Source: Circinella minor
Taxonomy: Eukaryota; Mucoromycota; Mucoromycetes; Mucorales; Lichtheimiaceae
Length of the DNA: 64,000 bases
Assembly: GCA_016758965.1 (NCBI GenBank)
Contig: JAEPRB010000131.1
Span: forward strand, 48,888-112,887
Direction of reading: 5' to 3'
The notes below the pieces were generated by a model. It did not search any database, was not told the origin of the DNA, and was given only the letters and a program-made list of their open reading frames with translations. A program made the position numbers and the translations under genes. This document shows, one piece after another, positions 48,622-61,682 of the stretch; within the stretch, counting starts at the first letter, position 1, and every line of letters begins with the position of its first letter.

Positions 48622-50955
48622 TTATGGACATTTTGATTCAATAATAGAAGCACCTGATTCTTCATATTCTTGTCTATATAAAATATTGAATTATTAATAT
48701 TTCTTCTTTCACATATAGGATATCATAATTATTATAAATACGTACTTTGAGATCCACAATTGATGGAATGTGCCTAAAGAAGATAAAATGGATCCACCTA
48801 ACCAACTACTACATTGACGTTCAGTTTGATTACCAGCAGCATGAATTTTTACTTTACTCTATTAAAAAATAGATGAAGTTTTTTTGTTCAAGTTAATTTT
48901 TCTATTCTCCATGGTGTAAAATGATTAATAAATATCCCAAAACTTACTCCTGGAGCTAACATTGGCAATTCATAGTTTAATCGTTCATTAAATCCAGGGA
49001 AAAGTGTATTACCACCTGTAACAACAACATTATTAAATAACAATGGACGAAGATCAATATCACAATTACTAATACTGTTATTTACAAGTTGATGCATTCC
49101 AAAACAGTTATCAATCTGTTGTTGAGTAAGTTCAGGTGTTGTCTATTAAAATTAAATATATTTTAGTTTTTTTTTCCCCCAAAAAGTTAACTATAATTGA
49201 ATACTGATAATAAATTGATATTTTTACATTGTGCAAGAATTGTTGTGGTTGGAAAAGAGATTCAGGAAGTTTATATCGTTCGACACCAAATAAGTTATTA
49301 TATCCATCTGGGAACTCAAATGGTTTTTGTGGTCTTGATCCCATAATACTAATAATAATAAAATTAAGAGTTTATAAAGTAAGAAAAATACTTTCTATTA
49401 TATATATAAAAAAAAAATAATAAAAAACTTTACCCTTCATCAAAAGTCATTTCAGATACTTGACATACAGATTCTTTGAATTCGTGTAATACTCTCTAGA
49501 ATAATAAAAGGATTTTGTTTTTTAGGATACTGAGTATTCCATTCTTTATATAATATATATAGATAATACATACAGATACTTGATAATCATTAAAACTTTC
49601 TGTTGTGTTAGGTCGATTTTGTTTTTTAAATTGTGGTGGGGCACCTGCTTCTACTGGTTTTTTACTTTCAACCATATATTGAGGTGTAACATCTATTCCC
49701 ATATCTTTTTTCAAGAGTTCAAGAGTTTGTTGAGATAAAGCATTTCCTCCAAGTGGTTGTCGTAAAATACCTAAATTTTTTTTAAAAAACATAATATATT
49801 ATTTACTATGTATATCACAATGGACATTTTTAAAAAAAAAACCATGGATTTTTACCCTTCTTTAAAACATATCCATCATATACTGGTACAGCACTTGTAA
49901 CACCACCTCCAGAATCCAATACAAGTGCAGTAGCTCTTCCAACAGAAAATCTAAAATCCACCCTACTTAGTAACCAAACAATCTGTCTTTTTTTTTTATC
50001 CCTCGTACCTTTTATCTCCCCAAAAAAAAACTTACGCTGTCATGACTGCATCCTTTGCTAAATAAAAAGCAGGAAAATTAAACTTTTCAAAAGCTAATTC
50101 TAAGAACTTTTCACGGTTTTCTGGAGTATTCCATGCTGGTTCTGTACATAAAAGGGGGTGTTCTGTTGGATCGACGCGTAACATTTCACGAAAAGTTGTA
50201 TTCCAAATCTGTTCCAAAGCATCCCAATCGTTAACTACAAAAAAAAAAAAAAACAAGAACAAATTATAATTTGAGTCCTTTTTGAATTTTTTTTATTTTT
50301 ATTACGCGCTGTATATTATGATCTCTATCTCTTTCTCATTCTGGTTTTTTTTCTAAAACAAGAAAAAGAAAGAAAGAAAGAAAAGGAAATCACGAATGAA
50401 AGGTTAAAATGTTACCAAGACCATCCTTTAATGGGTTTCGAACTTCCATATTTTCGCGCCAAGTATTCACTTTGCTATCACCAATATAATAATTCTTTTT
50501 TGTTTTCTTTGTATTGTTATTATTTTCAGTGGAAGCTTCTCCCATTGTCACGTCGCCATCCGTATTATTATTATTAACAAGTTCTGGATCAGTATCAGGT
50601 TCTTCTGAATATCCAAAAGATGTTGGAAACATGGCTCTTGGTGTATCTTCACCAGCATATCCTGCACGTGTCGATGTGGTACCAATATCAAATACCAATG
50701 CATTTACTTCGTCTATATAGAATGTCGTCACGCAAATGTCGTTAATGATTTATTGTTATTGTTGTATATTAAAAAAATAAAAATGATTGAAAGGGATTAT
50801 TATTAAAAAAAAAAAGTTAATCGATGAATCGCGTTATTTGTTGTTTATTTTATTTTTTTAAGAAAAAACGTCAAGTTTATATAATCTAGAGAACAATGAA
50901 CAAAAATCAGGAAGGAAGGATAAAAAAAAAAGTTACCTCCACCATATGTAACCAT
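48622..50955 (-). CDS. ARP4: Actin-related protein 4, 449 aa
   Basis: There are ten exons: 50937-50955, 50416-50712, 50036-50234, 49856-49950, 49574-49770, 49434-49495, 49228-49348, 48948-49142, 48746-48858 and 48622-48673. The first exon has only 19 coding bases (MVTYGG). Actin-fold motifs include [19 protein letters not shown] (phosphate loop 1), [20 protein letters not shown] (phosphate loop 2) and [17 protein letters not shown] (adenosine motif). The acidic insert after [10 protein letters not shown] and the ending [20 protein letters not shown] fit Arp4/BAF53. Arp4 is a nuclear subunit of the INO80, SWR1 and NuA4 complexes. The length is slightly below that of budding yeast Arp4. The assignment to Arp4 rather than another ARP rests on the [10 protein letters not shown] region and its insert. 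Confidence 0.9.
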
Positions 50956-51251
50956 GTTTTCTTTTTTGTAATTGAAAAGAAGAGATAAAAAAAAAAAGTG
51001 AAAAAAAAAGGTGAAAGGAGGTAGTGTGCGGAAGCTAATACTAAATTCAAAAAAAAAAAATGGTGTCTTTTAAGCTAATACGCCCGACAATGTTGTTGCC
51101 GAGTTACATTATACAAATTTTATCATCAAGTCAACCCTCTTAAGCTGTATATAATGAAATGAGGATATATGTATATATACAAAAATGATATTGAATAATT
51201 ATAATGATAGTGTAAAAAGAAAAAAAAAAACATGATATAAATCTATAGAAT

Positions 51252-54200
51252 TTATATAATGTATGCGTCACGTAAAATTTCAGCTACTCTAGAATCATAA
51301 GTACTACAGACATTCACTAATAAAGGTATATCATTCATTTCCACTTTAATATCTTTAGCTATTTCTTTTGGGTCTTCCATTGATTCAGTTTCTGTTGAAT
51401 CAAACCATTCAAATAATCGTTCTTGTAATAATAAACTTTGTAAATAAATTAACTGTAATCCATCTTCAATAGAATCCACAATCTTAAAAGTAAAAAAAAA
51501 AACACACATTTTAGTTATATCAATAGAAAAAAAAAACAATATTTTTTTCTATCTATCTTTTTTTTCTCATATCATTTCAATCAAATAATAGTTTAAATAC
51601 CTCATCAGGAGAAGCACCTGATGTATGTTTTTGTTTGATGTTGGTAACAAGTTGATGAACAATATTACAATAATTTATCTCCTTCCAATTTGTGTGATGA
51701 TCATTCGCATTACTAGAGAAAATAAAAATAAGGAACAAATTAAATATATTTCTTAAACCCAAGAAACAGAAAATTAACTATGTGTTTTACATACTTGATA
51801 TCACTTGTTGTATCGACTTGAGATATATGTTGACGAAATATACGGCAACGGCTAAATAAAAAGTAAATAAAAGATCTCAAAAATAGGGAGGAATTTTATA
51901 TATATATATATATATATATACCTTTTTTCAGTATCAATGACTAAACAAGCGGCTTCTGTCACTTCATCTGTTAATGCAAATTGAGGTAATGTATTTTTTA
52001 AATCTGCTTCTAATCGATTTAAAAAAGATGAATTATTGGATACACCCATTAATACGAAATCTGACTTATAAGTATCACAATAAGTGCCCATAAGGGATCG
52101 TCCATAGGATTTGGCAAATAAATGATGCGCTGGATCAGTGGGTATACCATCCTCTCGGATTTGTGTGATATCAGGTGTCATACGATAAATAGATGATCTA
52201 TATTTATTAATTTACCAAATATTTTCATTATTATTATTATTAAATGTATAAAGAGGATATTTTTATTATTATTAATGACTTACTTTGGCATGACGACAGG
52301 GTATATTCCGTTTGCTGAAATGACAGGATCGAATGATAATTGTCGTTGTGGTGATTGTGGTGGTAATTTTCCATAGATTCCATTCATTGCGTCTAATGAA
52401 CTTGCTGTTGAAGAAGTAGTTGAATCTATTCCTATAGTTGTATGTTTTGGTAATCCTGATGGATGATGAAAACTAGTATCATTCATCGTTGATGTGGTTG
52501 TTGATGACCATCGATTATTATTGTTATTACTTATTGGACCAGTAGATGATGTAGGTAGGGCAGATATTCTTGAACTATAAGATGCAGAAGGTGATCCAAG
52601 AATGTGATCATTTAATGAATCAGGGGACCCTGTTGTTGTATGATAATTATGATGATGATGGTGATAGGATGAAGATGTATTGGGTATAGCTATTGATTCA
52701 ACATGATCAGAGGTTGTATTTCTTACAGCCACTGGAATGGCGTTTGTAGCAGTGGTAGTGGTAGTGGTTGTGGAGGAAGTACTACTAGTAATAGTAGAAT
52801 TGTTGTGATTGTTGTTATTATTATTATTATTGGTAAGAGAAGTGCTAATTAATTGCTTAACAATTTTATCCTCTAATTTAGATACATCATCTTTTTCTCG
52901 TTGTTCAACACTAAATATACTTGTATCAGGATCAGGACATAACATTGACTCTACATTTTCGTATACTTCATTACATCGAATAAAATAAGTTAATATATAT
53001 AATATTCGTCTAACAAGTCCACTTTTTTGACCAACAACAATGGTTCTTGCAATTCGACCTGGTGATGCAACAAATCCATACAAGTCACTAATAAAATTAA
53101 ATATTCATTTAGTTTCTGCTTTTTTTTTTTCTTGAAAAGATAATAAGAATAGAATAGAGTTTTTTTTTTTTTTTTTTTACCTCAATTGAGCCCATAATGG
53201 ATCATAGTTTCCATGTCGACAATTGATATTCTATATATATATATATATTATTCCATGTAGATAAGTATCCTAAATAATTAAATTCAATAGGAATAGTACA
53301 AATCATCATTGAATATATAAACTTTACCCTAACTTCATCTGGAGGAGCAACAGTTTGAACCCAAGATAAATGATACATAAGAACAGCAGTAAGTAATGTA
53401 GATATAATATAATGATGGCGTTCATTATTGTATTCATCAATTAAATAAATAAATTCTTTAATTAATGAAGCAGCATAATCTGATTTTCGTTGTGGAAATG
53501 TTGACATGTTTAACCAAAGAGGTTCCTAAATATATTATAAAAACTAATATTAGTTATGACTTTGTCAAGAATTCTCCATTCAAATATATAATATATATCG
53601 AACTCACTTGTATCCGTGGTACACCATATAAATCATAAAAAGCACGTTTGAATTGCATTACAGAATCAATCATATTCTTATCATGTTGAAATATACCGGA
53701 TTCCAAAAAAGATAAATGACCTCTTGATCGTCGACTCTATATAAAATTGCATGTCATAGAGTTTACATATGTCTATTAGATGACAACCCCTCCCCCTTAC
53801 AATGTAGAATAAAAAAAAAAGTGATCATTTTTAAATAAGTTACCTGTGGTAATGGATGATTTGAAAAATGATTTGCACGAAAATGATCACATAATAAATC
53901 AAATGCTTCTCCTTGTAATCGATGTAAATGATTCTCAATTAATGAAAAATGAGAAAATACAAAGTCAAATAATGTCTTATTTTTATCATCCAATGTAATA
54001 ACAACAGCAAGTGCATATTTAATTGTTCTTGTACTGTGTACTTGAGGCTTTAAATATATATAATTAGTGAACTGAAAAAAAAGAAGTATACATACACAAT
54101 GCTCTTTTTCTTAACTTACAACATTATGTCCATTACTATTATTATTGTTATTAACCTCTGGTTGGCTATTACTATTGTTATCTCCAATACTACTACTACC

Positions 54201-55515
54201 AGGCATTGGCATGGGTCGAAAGATACCATCTTCCATACTTGTTTGACTAAATCGTCTTGATCTTTTCGAATTAAATGAATTATTATGTAATCCAAGAACA
54301 GGAGGATAAACATTATTAGAATAACTTGAAGAATAATGACTTTTAAAATCATCATCACTTGTTGATAATTCAGATCCATTATCATCTAATGATATGGATC
54401 GTACAGATAATGTAGATGTCGATCTTCTCGCAAAATGTTCTAACCCAATTGGCGTTGTTATATTTGATGTATTATTATTGTTGTTATGGATGGATGAAGT
54501 TGTTGACCAATCACTATTGATAGATGAAAATGAAGTACGTCGGGTCACATCTGCATCTTGTGGATTGATTGTAAATAATTTCGAAATGACAATTTGAGGT
54601 TCTTTATCACGTTTATAATGTACTTTGGTATTCATTCCTTTATAAGCTAGAGGGGCTGTACCAAATATCATATCACCAATAAGATCTAATCGTCGACTTG
54701 ACTATGTTTTTTTTAAAAAAAAATAAAATGGAATAATTTAAAATTCCAAATAGTTATTAGAAACATTCAATAATAATAAAATGTCATGAAACATGTTTAA
54801 TAAATCAAAACACATATTGATCCCCTCCTCCCCCTTTCTCCCAGACACTTTTTTTTTTTTAAAAAAAAAAAAGGATACATAGTCTAGTTTCATACTTGAC
54901 GATGATGACGATGTGGAGAAGAAGGTGATCCTCTCATACTTGATGGTCTTGTATTATTATTATGATTATTATTATTGTTACCATGACTACTCATAGTACT
55001 TGATTTATCTGTCAAAGAACCAAGTAACGAGTTTGTTCTTCCTGACATTGTTTTTGAAGAATAAAACCCTTCACTTCCATTCCAAGAACGTGCCATACCA
55101 CCTCTTATTGTGGTTCCTGTTGCATTAGTATTATTATTTGTACTTCTTTTGGAATTAGCTGGTATGACCGGAGATGCTGATATACCATGATTTGAATCGT
55201 ATAATATAGTTTTATTAGTATCGCCTGCATCTTGACAAAATAGAATTCTAATTTGGCTTTCACCCAATGGAATTGGACACCAACTTTATATTTTTATTAT
55301 TTTATATATATTGAAAAAAAAAGGGGGGGAGAGGAGGGGAGAAAGGAGAGAAGGTTAGGACTATAAAAAATAATAATACTATAGTTCTAGTACCCAAAAA
55401 AAAAAAAGGTAATTTCTGTATAATAAACTCACGCCTCAGGTTCTAAAAGTAATCGCGTATAATTATCGTCGGAATCTTTTGAAACTGAAACGGTACGAAA
55501 AAGTCGATGTAACAT
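51252..55515 (-). CDS. FNIP/LST4-like folliculin-interacting protein, 1037 aa
   Basis: There are twelve exons: 55433-55515, 54896-55283, 54120-54701, 53844-54047, 53608-53736, 53328-53525, 53181-53230, 52284-53087, 51922-52197, 51795-51851, 51601-51712 and 51252-51482. The N-terminal longin-type region includes [19 protein letters not shown]. The middle part has [20 protein letters not shown] and [12 protein letters not shown]. The FNIP signature [20 protein letters not shown] runs into [14 protein letters not shown] (about residues 553-585). The C-terminal region has [20 protein letters not shown] and ACLVIDTEK. Long Asn/Ser-rich loops interrupt the domains. FNIP/Lst4 pairs with folliculin/Lst7 as a GAP for Rag GTPases in amino-acid signalling to TORC1. 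No folliculin gene lies in the window. The start is set at the first Met after a pyrimidine run; the small first exon is the least certain part. Confidence 0.85.
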
Positions 55516-56013
55516 GTAAAAAAAAAAAAAAAAAAAGAAAAGAAAAAGAAAAAGAAAAAGAAAAAGAAAGGGAAGAGAAAAAAAAAAGGCAGGGGAAGTG
55601 TTATAAAATAAAAAATGCAACTTATAAAAATGTCACCCAGTTAAAAATGATAATCGCTGATTATGGTAATTGTTCGAAACCAACCAGTTGATTTGTTTCA
55701 CAAAAAAATTGCAAAGTAAATCTCGATAAAAACAAGTAATAACTGATGATAATGATATCTAATTAATAATAATCATTTAACTATGTATAATAATAAGAAT
55801 AATATAAATTCTACCTATCATTACTTATTTTCATTTGATAATTTTTATTTTCTTTTCTTTGACCAAATAAAATAGGGGGACCACAAAAAAAGTATAAAAC
55901 GCGATCGGAAAATCTTATTTTTTTTACTATATTTGACGCGCTTTTGTAATAATATTTCTCGCGTTTCTTTTTCCTTTTTTTTTTTTTTTTTGACAAAACG
56001 AAAGAAATCAATT
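55516..56013. promoter_or_regulatory. Divergent promoter of FNIP-like gene and MSH6
   Basis: Near the FNIP side lies a pure purine run on the plus strand (55518-55589), which is a 72-base pyrimidine tract in the FNIP transcript sense. Near MSH6 three CGCG-core sites (55899-55903, 55936-55940 and 55960-55964) sit within 120 bases of the ATG. They resemble the ACGCG core of fungal G1/S (MBF-type) elements. Control by such a factor is inferred. Confidence 0.5.
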
Positions 56014-59000
56014 ATGGCTCAACAACAAACATTATTTTCATTTTTTAAAAAAAAGAATGATACAACGACTAATAATATAACACAAGCACCAGCTTCTTCT
56101 CCAACAACAACTACTACTACTCTTACTACCAAGAAGAAATCGACTCTAATGAAAGGCAATAAAGATAAAAATTCAAAAAATAATGTTACTGTCAATGGAA
56201 CTGACACAACTGAATCTTTGGCGATTTCAGACCCTATGACTATTGATAATAGTTCTACTCCTATGAATTTAATAGAAGAAAATAATAATGAAATGGAAGA
56301 AAGTGATAATGATGATTCACCTTTATTTTCTAAAAGTGTAAAGTATTGATATTAATAATAATAGTAAACTTATTGTGCTATTAAAAAAAAAAAAAAAGGA
56401 CTAATATTAATTATTTTATCTTTTGACAGCAGCGAGTACGAAAACGACCTAATTATGCTCTTTCTGATAGTGAAGATGACGAAAATGAACTTGATGATAT
56501 AGTATTAAATAGTCCTTGTGCACCAGGTTTGTTTTTCTAGATTTAAATTATATATTAAATAGATGAGCTTTCGTTATTAAAGTAATAACATTCTATATAT
56601 ATATATGATTCTATTTATAACAATAGATCGTAATAAAAAGAACATAAGTGTAAAACGAAAACGATTGTTTCAAAAAAAAATGATAGATTCAGATGAAGAT
56701 GATGATTATGTGGATAATGCAGGTAATTAAATAATGTATATCAATCTTTCAATAATGGGGGAGGACGGGAGAAACTATAATAATGAGAATAATAAAAATG
56801 GAACATGTTTATATAGTTTCGGATATTGAGATAGATGAAGAAATTCCTGATGAAATAGAAGAATCAGATTATAGTGCTTCTGAATCACCATCAACAAAAC
56901 TTACACCTCTACGTGAACAATTTCAGGTTAATAAATTCTCTCTCTTTCTTTCTTTTTTTTTTGAAATAAAAAACATTCACTAACTAAAATAAATAATGAA
57001 TTATTCTTATGATTATTTAGAGTATTTCAGTTACTTCACCTACAACAACAAGGAAACAAGCACCTAAAAAAACAATTCAAAGTAATATATTTTCAAATGC
57101 TTCTACGCGTGATATTCAACGAAAAGAACATGGAAAACAATTTAAAGAGAAAAATGAACAAAGATATTCATGGCTTGCTAAACCTCGAGATGCTGATCAA
57201 AATACACCTGGTAAATAAAAATGATCAAGGGAGGATGTTGATAGAGATAATATTTAATCATTTTCTTTTTAATTTAGATTCTCCTGATTATGATCCACGT
57301 ACATTATATATACCTCCAAATGCTTGGTCAAATTTTACACCTTTTGAAAAACAATATTGGGAAGTGAAACGTACTCAATGGGATACTGTAGGTCTTTTTT
57401 TTTTTTTTTTACTATTATAATTACCATGGGAAACATGATGAGTGATAATATATATTATTTTTTAGATTCTATTTTTTAAAAAAGGAAAATTCTATGGTAA
57501 ATGAATGATAACAAAAAAAAAAGGTGTCTTATTTCATTATTACTAAAAAAAAAAACTCTCCATTATTTGGTTTTTATTTTCTATGTATATATATATAGAA
57601 TTATATGAAAAAGATGCAGATGTTGGACATAAAGACTTTGATTTGAAAATGACAGATCGTGTGAATATGAGAATGGTTGGTGTTCCTGAAATGGCTTTTG
57701 ATTATTGGGCTTCTCAATTTATTGCTAGAGGGTAAATATATATGTTGTTGTTTTTTTTTTAGTTGATAATAACAATAATAATATTTATTAGAGTGACTAA
57801 AAAAATTAAGTTATTTAGTTTCAAAGTTGCCAAAGTAGATCAAATGGAAACTGCTATTGGAAAATCAATGCGTGAAAGAAATGATACGGGTAAAAAAGTT
57901 TCCAAAGTCATTGAAAGAAAACTTACTTCAGTTTTTACTGCTGGTACTTTGGTAGATGGAGGTATGTTAACAAGTGAAATGAATACTTATTGTATGTCTA
58001 TTAAGGTAATCTATTTATTATTCATTAAAAAAAAAAAAAAGATAGTTCTATAATTTTTCAATGGACTAATGATTTTATATAATAAAAGGAATATTGCCCA
58101 TCTATCACTTCAAATCCAGAATTTGGTATTTGCTTTGTTGATACAGCTACTGCTGAATTTCAATTAACTCATTTTAAGGATGATATCAGTCGTAGTAAAT
58201 TAGAAACAATCATTGTACAACTTAAACCAAGAGAACTTGTATTAGAAAAGGTAATAAAATTTATTAAATATGAAAGAGATAAAGTAGGAGGATGACTTAA
58301 TTCTGTATATAATAGGGTCATCTCAGTGCAGCTACAAGACGTGTTTTGAAAAATACATTAATGGATCCACTTTGGACTTTTCTTCCACCAGAAACAGAAT
58401 ATTGGAATAATGAAAAAACTTTGGATGAAATTCGAATTGGTGGATATTTTGGTCATGATGTTCATGATGAATGTAAGTTGTTTAATATTCTTTAATTACT
58501 AAATTGTACTCATCTTTTTTTTTTTTTTTTTTTTTTTTGTATAGCAACTTGGCCACAAGCATTAAAAGAAATTCGTGATGAAAAAATTACTGTATCTGCT
58601 CTTGGTGGATTGATTTCTTATTTACGTCAAGTAAGAAAGGAAAATTTTACTTTATTTTTTTTACTACAATAATGTATATATAATTTAACTAAACAATTAT
58701 TATTATTATTATTATTATTATTTTGGGCGGTATGGGTGGATGAATTGATTTAGTTAATGCTTGATAAAGATCTTTTATCAGCTAGAAATATTTCCATTTA
58801 TGATCCTGTTCGACAAGCAACTTCTCTTGTTCTTGATGGTCAAACACTTGCTAATTTAGAAATACTTCAAAACTCAGATGATGGATCCATGGATGGTACA
58901 TTGCTTCAATTACTTGGAAATGCTGTTACACCTTTTGGAAAACGATTATTTAAACGTTGGTTATGTCATCCATTAAGAAGTGTATCCGATATTAATGATC

Positions 59001-61362
59001 GTTTGGATGCAGTGGAAAATTTGAATCAACATATGGATATTCATGAAGCATTAAGTAAACAATTAGTGGGTATTCCTGATTTAGAACGACTTATTTCTCG
59101 TATTCATGCCAAACGATGTCAAGTCAAAGAATTCCTTTCAACTTTGGATGGATTTGAAAAGATTCGGGTAAAAACAATCTCATTTATATTTATATATTGA
59201 GGAGTTTTATAAAGCAATCAATAGAATACTAATATGGGAAAAATAATGAATAGACAATTATTGCGGGTCTTAGATCAGAACAAGATCGAATTGATTCTAA
59301 ATTACTGAAATCTATTATAAATAAGTTCCCTGATATTGATGAAAAATTGAACTTTTTCCGAAATGGTTTTGTTGAAGCTGATGTAGAGATTGATTGTAAA
59401 GTATCCTATTTTTTTTTTCTTTTCTCATATATATATATATATACTACTGCTTGATTATTTCTAATTCTCAATATCTACTCTCTTTGGTGGTGGTGGGTAT
59501 AATGATTAGACCATAAAGTGCGAGTTATTATTCCAAAAAGTGGTGTCAATGAAAAATATGATGAACTTCATGAAAAAATTGAACAAGCAGAAAAGGAATT
59601 TAATGCTTATTTGTTACAAAAAAAGAAGGAACTCAAGTATGTTGTTTTTCTTATTTTAAACTATATTTATATATCCATGATACTAATTTATCTTTGGGGG
59701 GGGAAATAATCAATTTATAGGTGTAGTGAATTACGTTATCATAACTCTGGAAAAGAAATATATTTAATTGAAGTGCCTAAAAAAGTCAAAGTACCTAAAG
59801 AATGGTTTCAAATGAATTCAATCACGGTAAACATATTATTTATTCGGAATAATTATTTGTTAATAACAAGTAAATAATAATGACATTTAATAACTTTCTA
59901 TTATTCATTCACGTAATAATATTATATTTATTATTAGAAAGTCACTCGTTATTATAATACAGAACTTCAACAAATGGTACAAGACTATAAAGAATTACTA
60001 GAAATGAAAACTGCATTTATTAAAAATTATACAAATGAAGTATATGGTCAATTTGATGCATATTATATTTTATGGCTTTCTGCTACACAAGCTATTGCCT
60101 ATATTGATGCATTAATGAGTCTTGCAAAAGGTTCCGCCAAACTTGGAGGTAAGTATATATATATATAGCATAGATTCCCCCCCCCCTTTTTTTTTTTTTT
60201 TGATATTTATTCATTTTATGTGTATTTATTAGGACCTTCTTGTCGACCCCAACTTATTGAACAAGAAGAAAGTGTTCTTGAATTTAAAGATCTTCGTCAT
60301 CCTTGTATGGTACCAGGGTAAGTATCATAATAACCATGACAATAGATTATTACATTTATTAATAACTAAAAAACTATTTAGTGCTGGTCAAGATTTTATT
60401 CCCAATGATACAATACTTGGTGGTGAAGATCCATCTATTTTAGTACTTACAGGTCCTAATATGGGTGGCAAGGTTAGAAAACAACCTCTTTTTCTTTTTC
60501 ATTTATATGAGTGAAATAGTAAAATCATAATATATTTCACATATTAAAATTTTTTTTTCATTTATTTATTTTTAGAGTACTTTACTTCGACAATCATGTA
60601 TTGCAATCATTATGGCACAATTAGGTTCTTATGTACCTGCTAGTTATTGTCGATTAACACCTTGTGATCAAATTTTTACACGTATTGGTGCTAATGATAA
60701 TATTTTACGAGGTGAATCCACATTTATGGTAGAATTACAAGAAACATCTAAAATTTTACATGAAGCTACGCCCCGATCGATGGTTATCTTGGATGAATTA
60801 GGTCGTGGTACATCTACTTTTGATGGTTATGCGATTGCTTATTCTGTTTTACATTATCTTTCTATTCATGTTGGATGTTTGGCCATGTTTTCAACTCATT
60901 ATCAAACTCTTTGTCAAGAATTTGAACGAAATCCAACTATTAAAAATATGCACATGTAAGTGAAAAAGATGTCTTTCTATAGATATATATATATATATAT
61001 ATTCTAATTTTTTTATTTATTTATTATTTATGTATAGGGGTTATTATATGGATGAAGAAGAACATAGAATTACATTTTTATACAAATTGGTACCTGGTAT
61101 TTGTGGTAAATCTTTTGGTATGAATGTTGCAGCAATGGCAGGTGTACCTGATTCGATTATAAAAAAAGCAGCTACAGTAGCAGATGAATTTGAAAAAACC
61201 AATCGACTTCAAGATACTTCCTATAAAATGGATCTTGATCAACCAGAAATGAGTCTTACTCCAGCTGTTATTGCTGATGCTTCTTATCTATTAAATGAAC
61301 CTAAACCAAATCCAAAAGTTCTTCGAAGGATTATTCAAGGTCTTTCCAAAATCTCAAATTAA
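56014..61362 (+). CDS. MSH6: DNA mismatch repair protein MSH6, 1187 aa
   Basis: There are 21 exons: 56014-56337, 56430-56526, 56627-56722, 56817-56926, 57021-57210, 57278-57387, 57466-57496, 57599-57731, 57819-58005, 58089-58250, 58316-58472, 58545-58630, 58754-59167, 59254-59395, 59510-59636, 59721-59826, 59938-60148, 60233-60317, 60382-60472, 60576-60955 and 61038-61362. MSH6 pairs with MSH2 to bind base mismatches. A PCNA-binding PIP box (QQTLFSFF, residues 4-11) opens the protein, followed by an acidic disordered region. The mismatch-wedge motif is KKGKFYELYE (Phe318-x-Glu320). Walker A is GPNMGGKS (about 947-954), interrupted by an intron after the Lys. The signature and Walker B regions read [14 protein letters not shown] (about 1024). 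All key residues are present and the length matches the family. Confidence 0.95.
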
Positions 61363-61682
61363 TCAATATATATATATATTTCCATTCATTTATATTTGTC
61401 ATACCAACATATAATAAACATAATATAAAATAAAATAAAAAAATATGTGTGATTTTCTAGTGAACAAACAGCTTATTTTATTATTATTATTGGGAATGCA
61501 TGAATTGATTAGATAAGAACAAATATTACTTTGAAATAACCAAAAAAAAAAAAAAAAAAATAATTACAAAAAATTTATAATACATTAATAATATTTTTTT
61601 ATTTTTTTTTTTCAAGTAGAAAAAAAAAAAAAATTTACAAAACACAAACACAAATATACATCAAGGCAACCAAAATTTTTTT
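61363..61682. other. Convergent 3' region of MSH6 and NMD3
   Basis: A 320-base gap between two stop codons, rich in poly-A and poly-T (61539-61560, 61595-61634). The two 3' UTRs probably meet or overlap here. No gene is visible. Confidence 0.75.
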
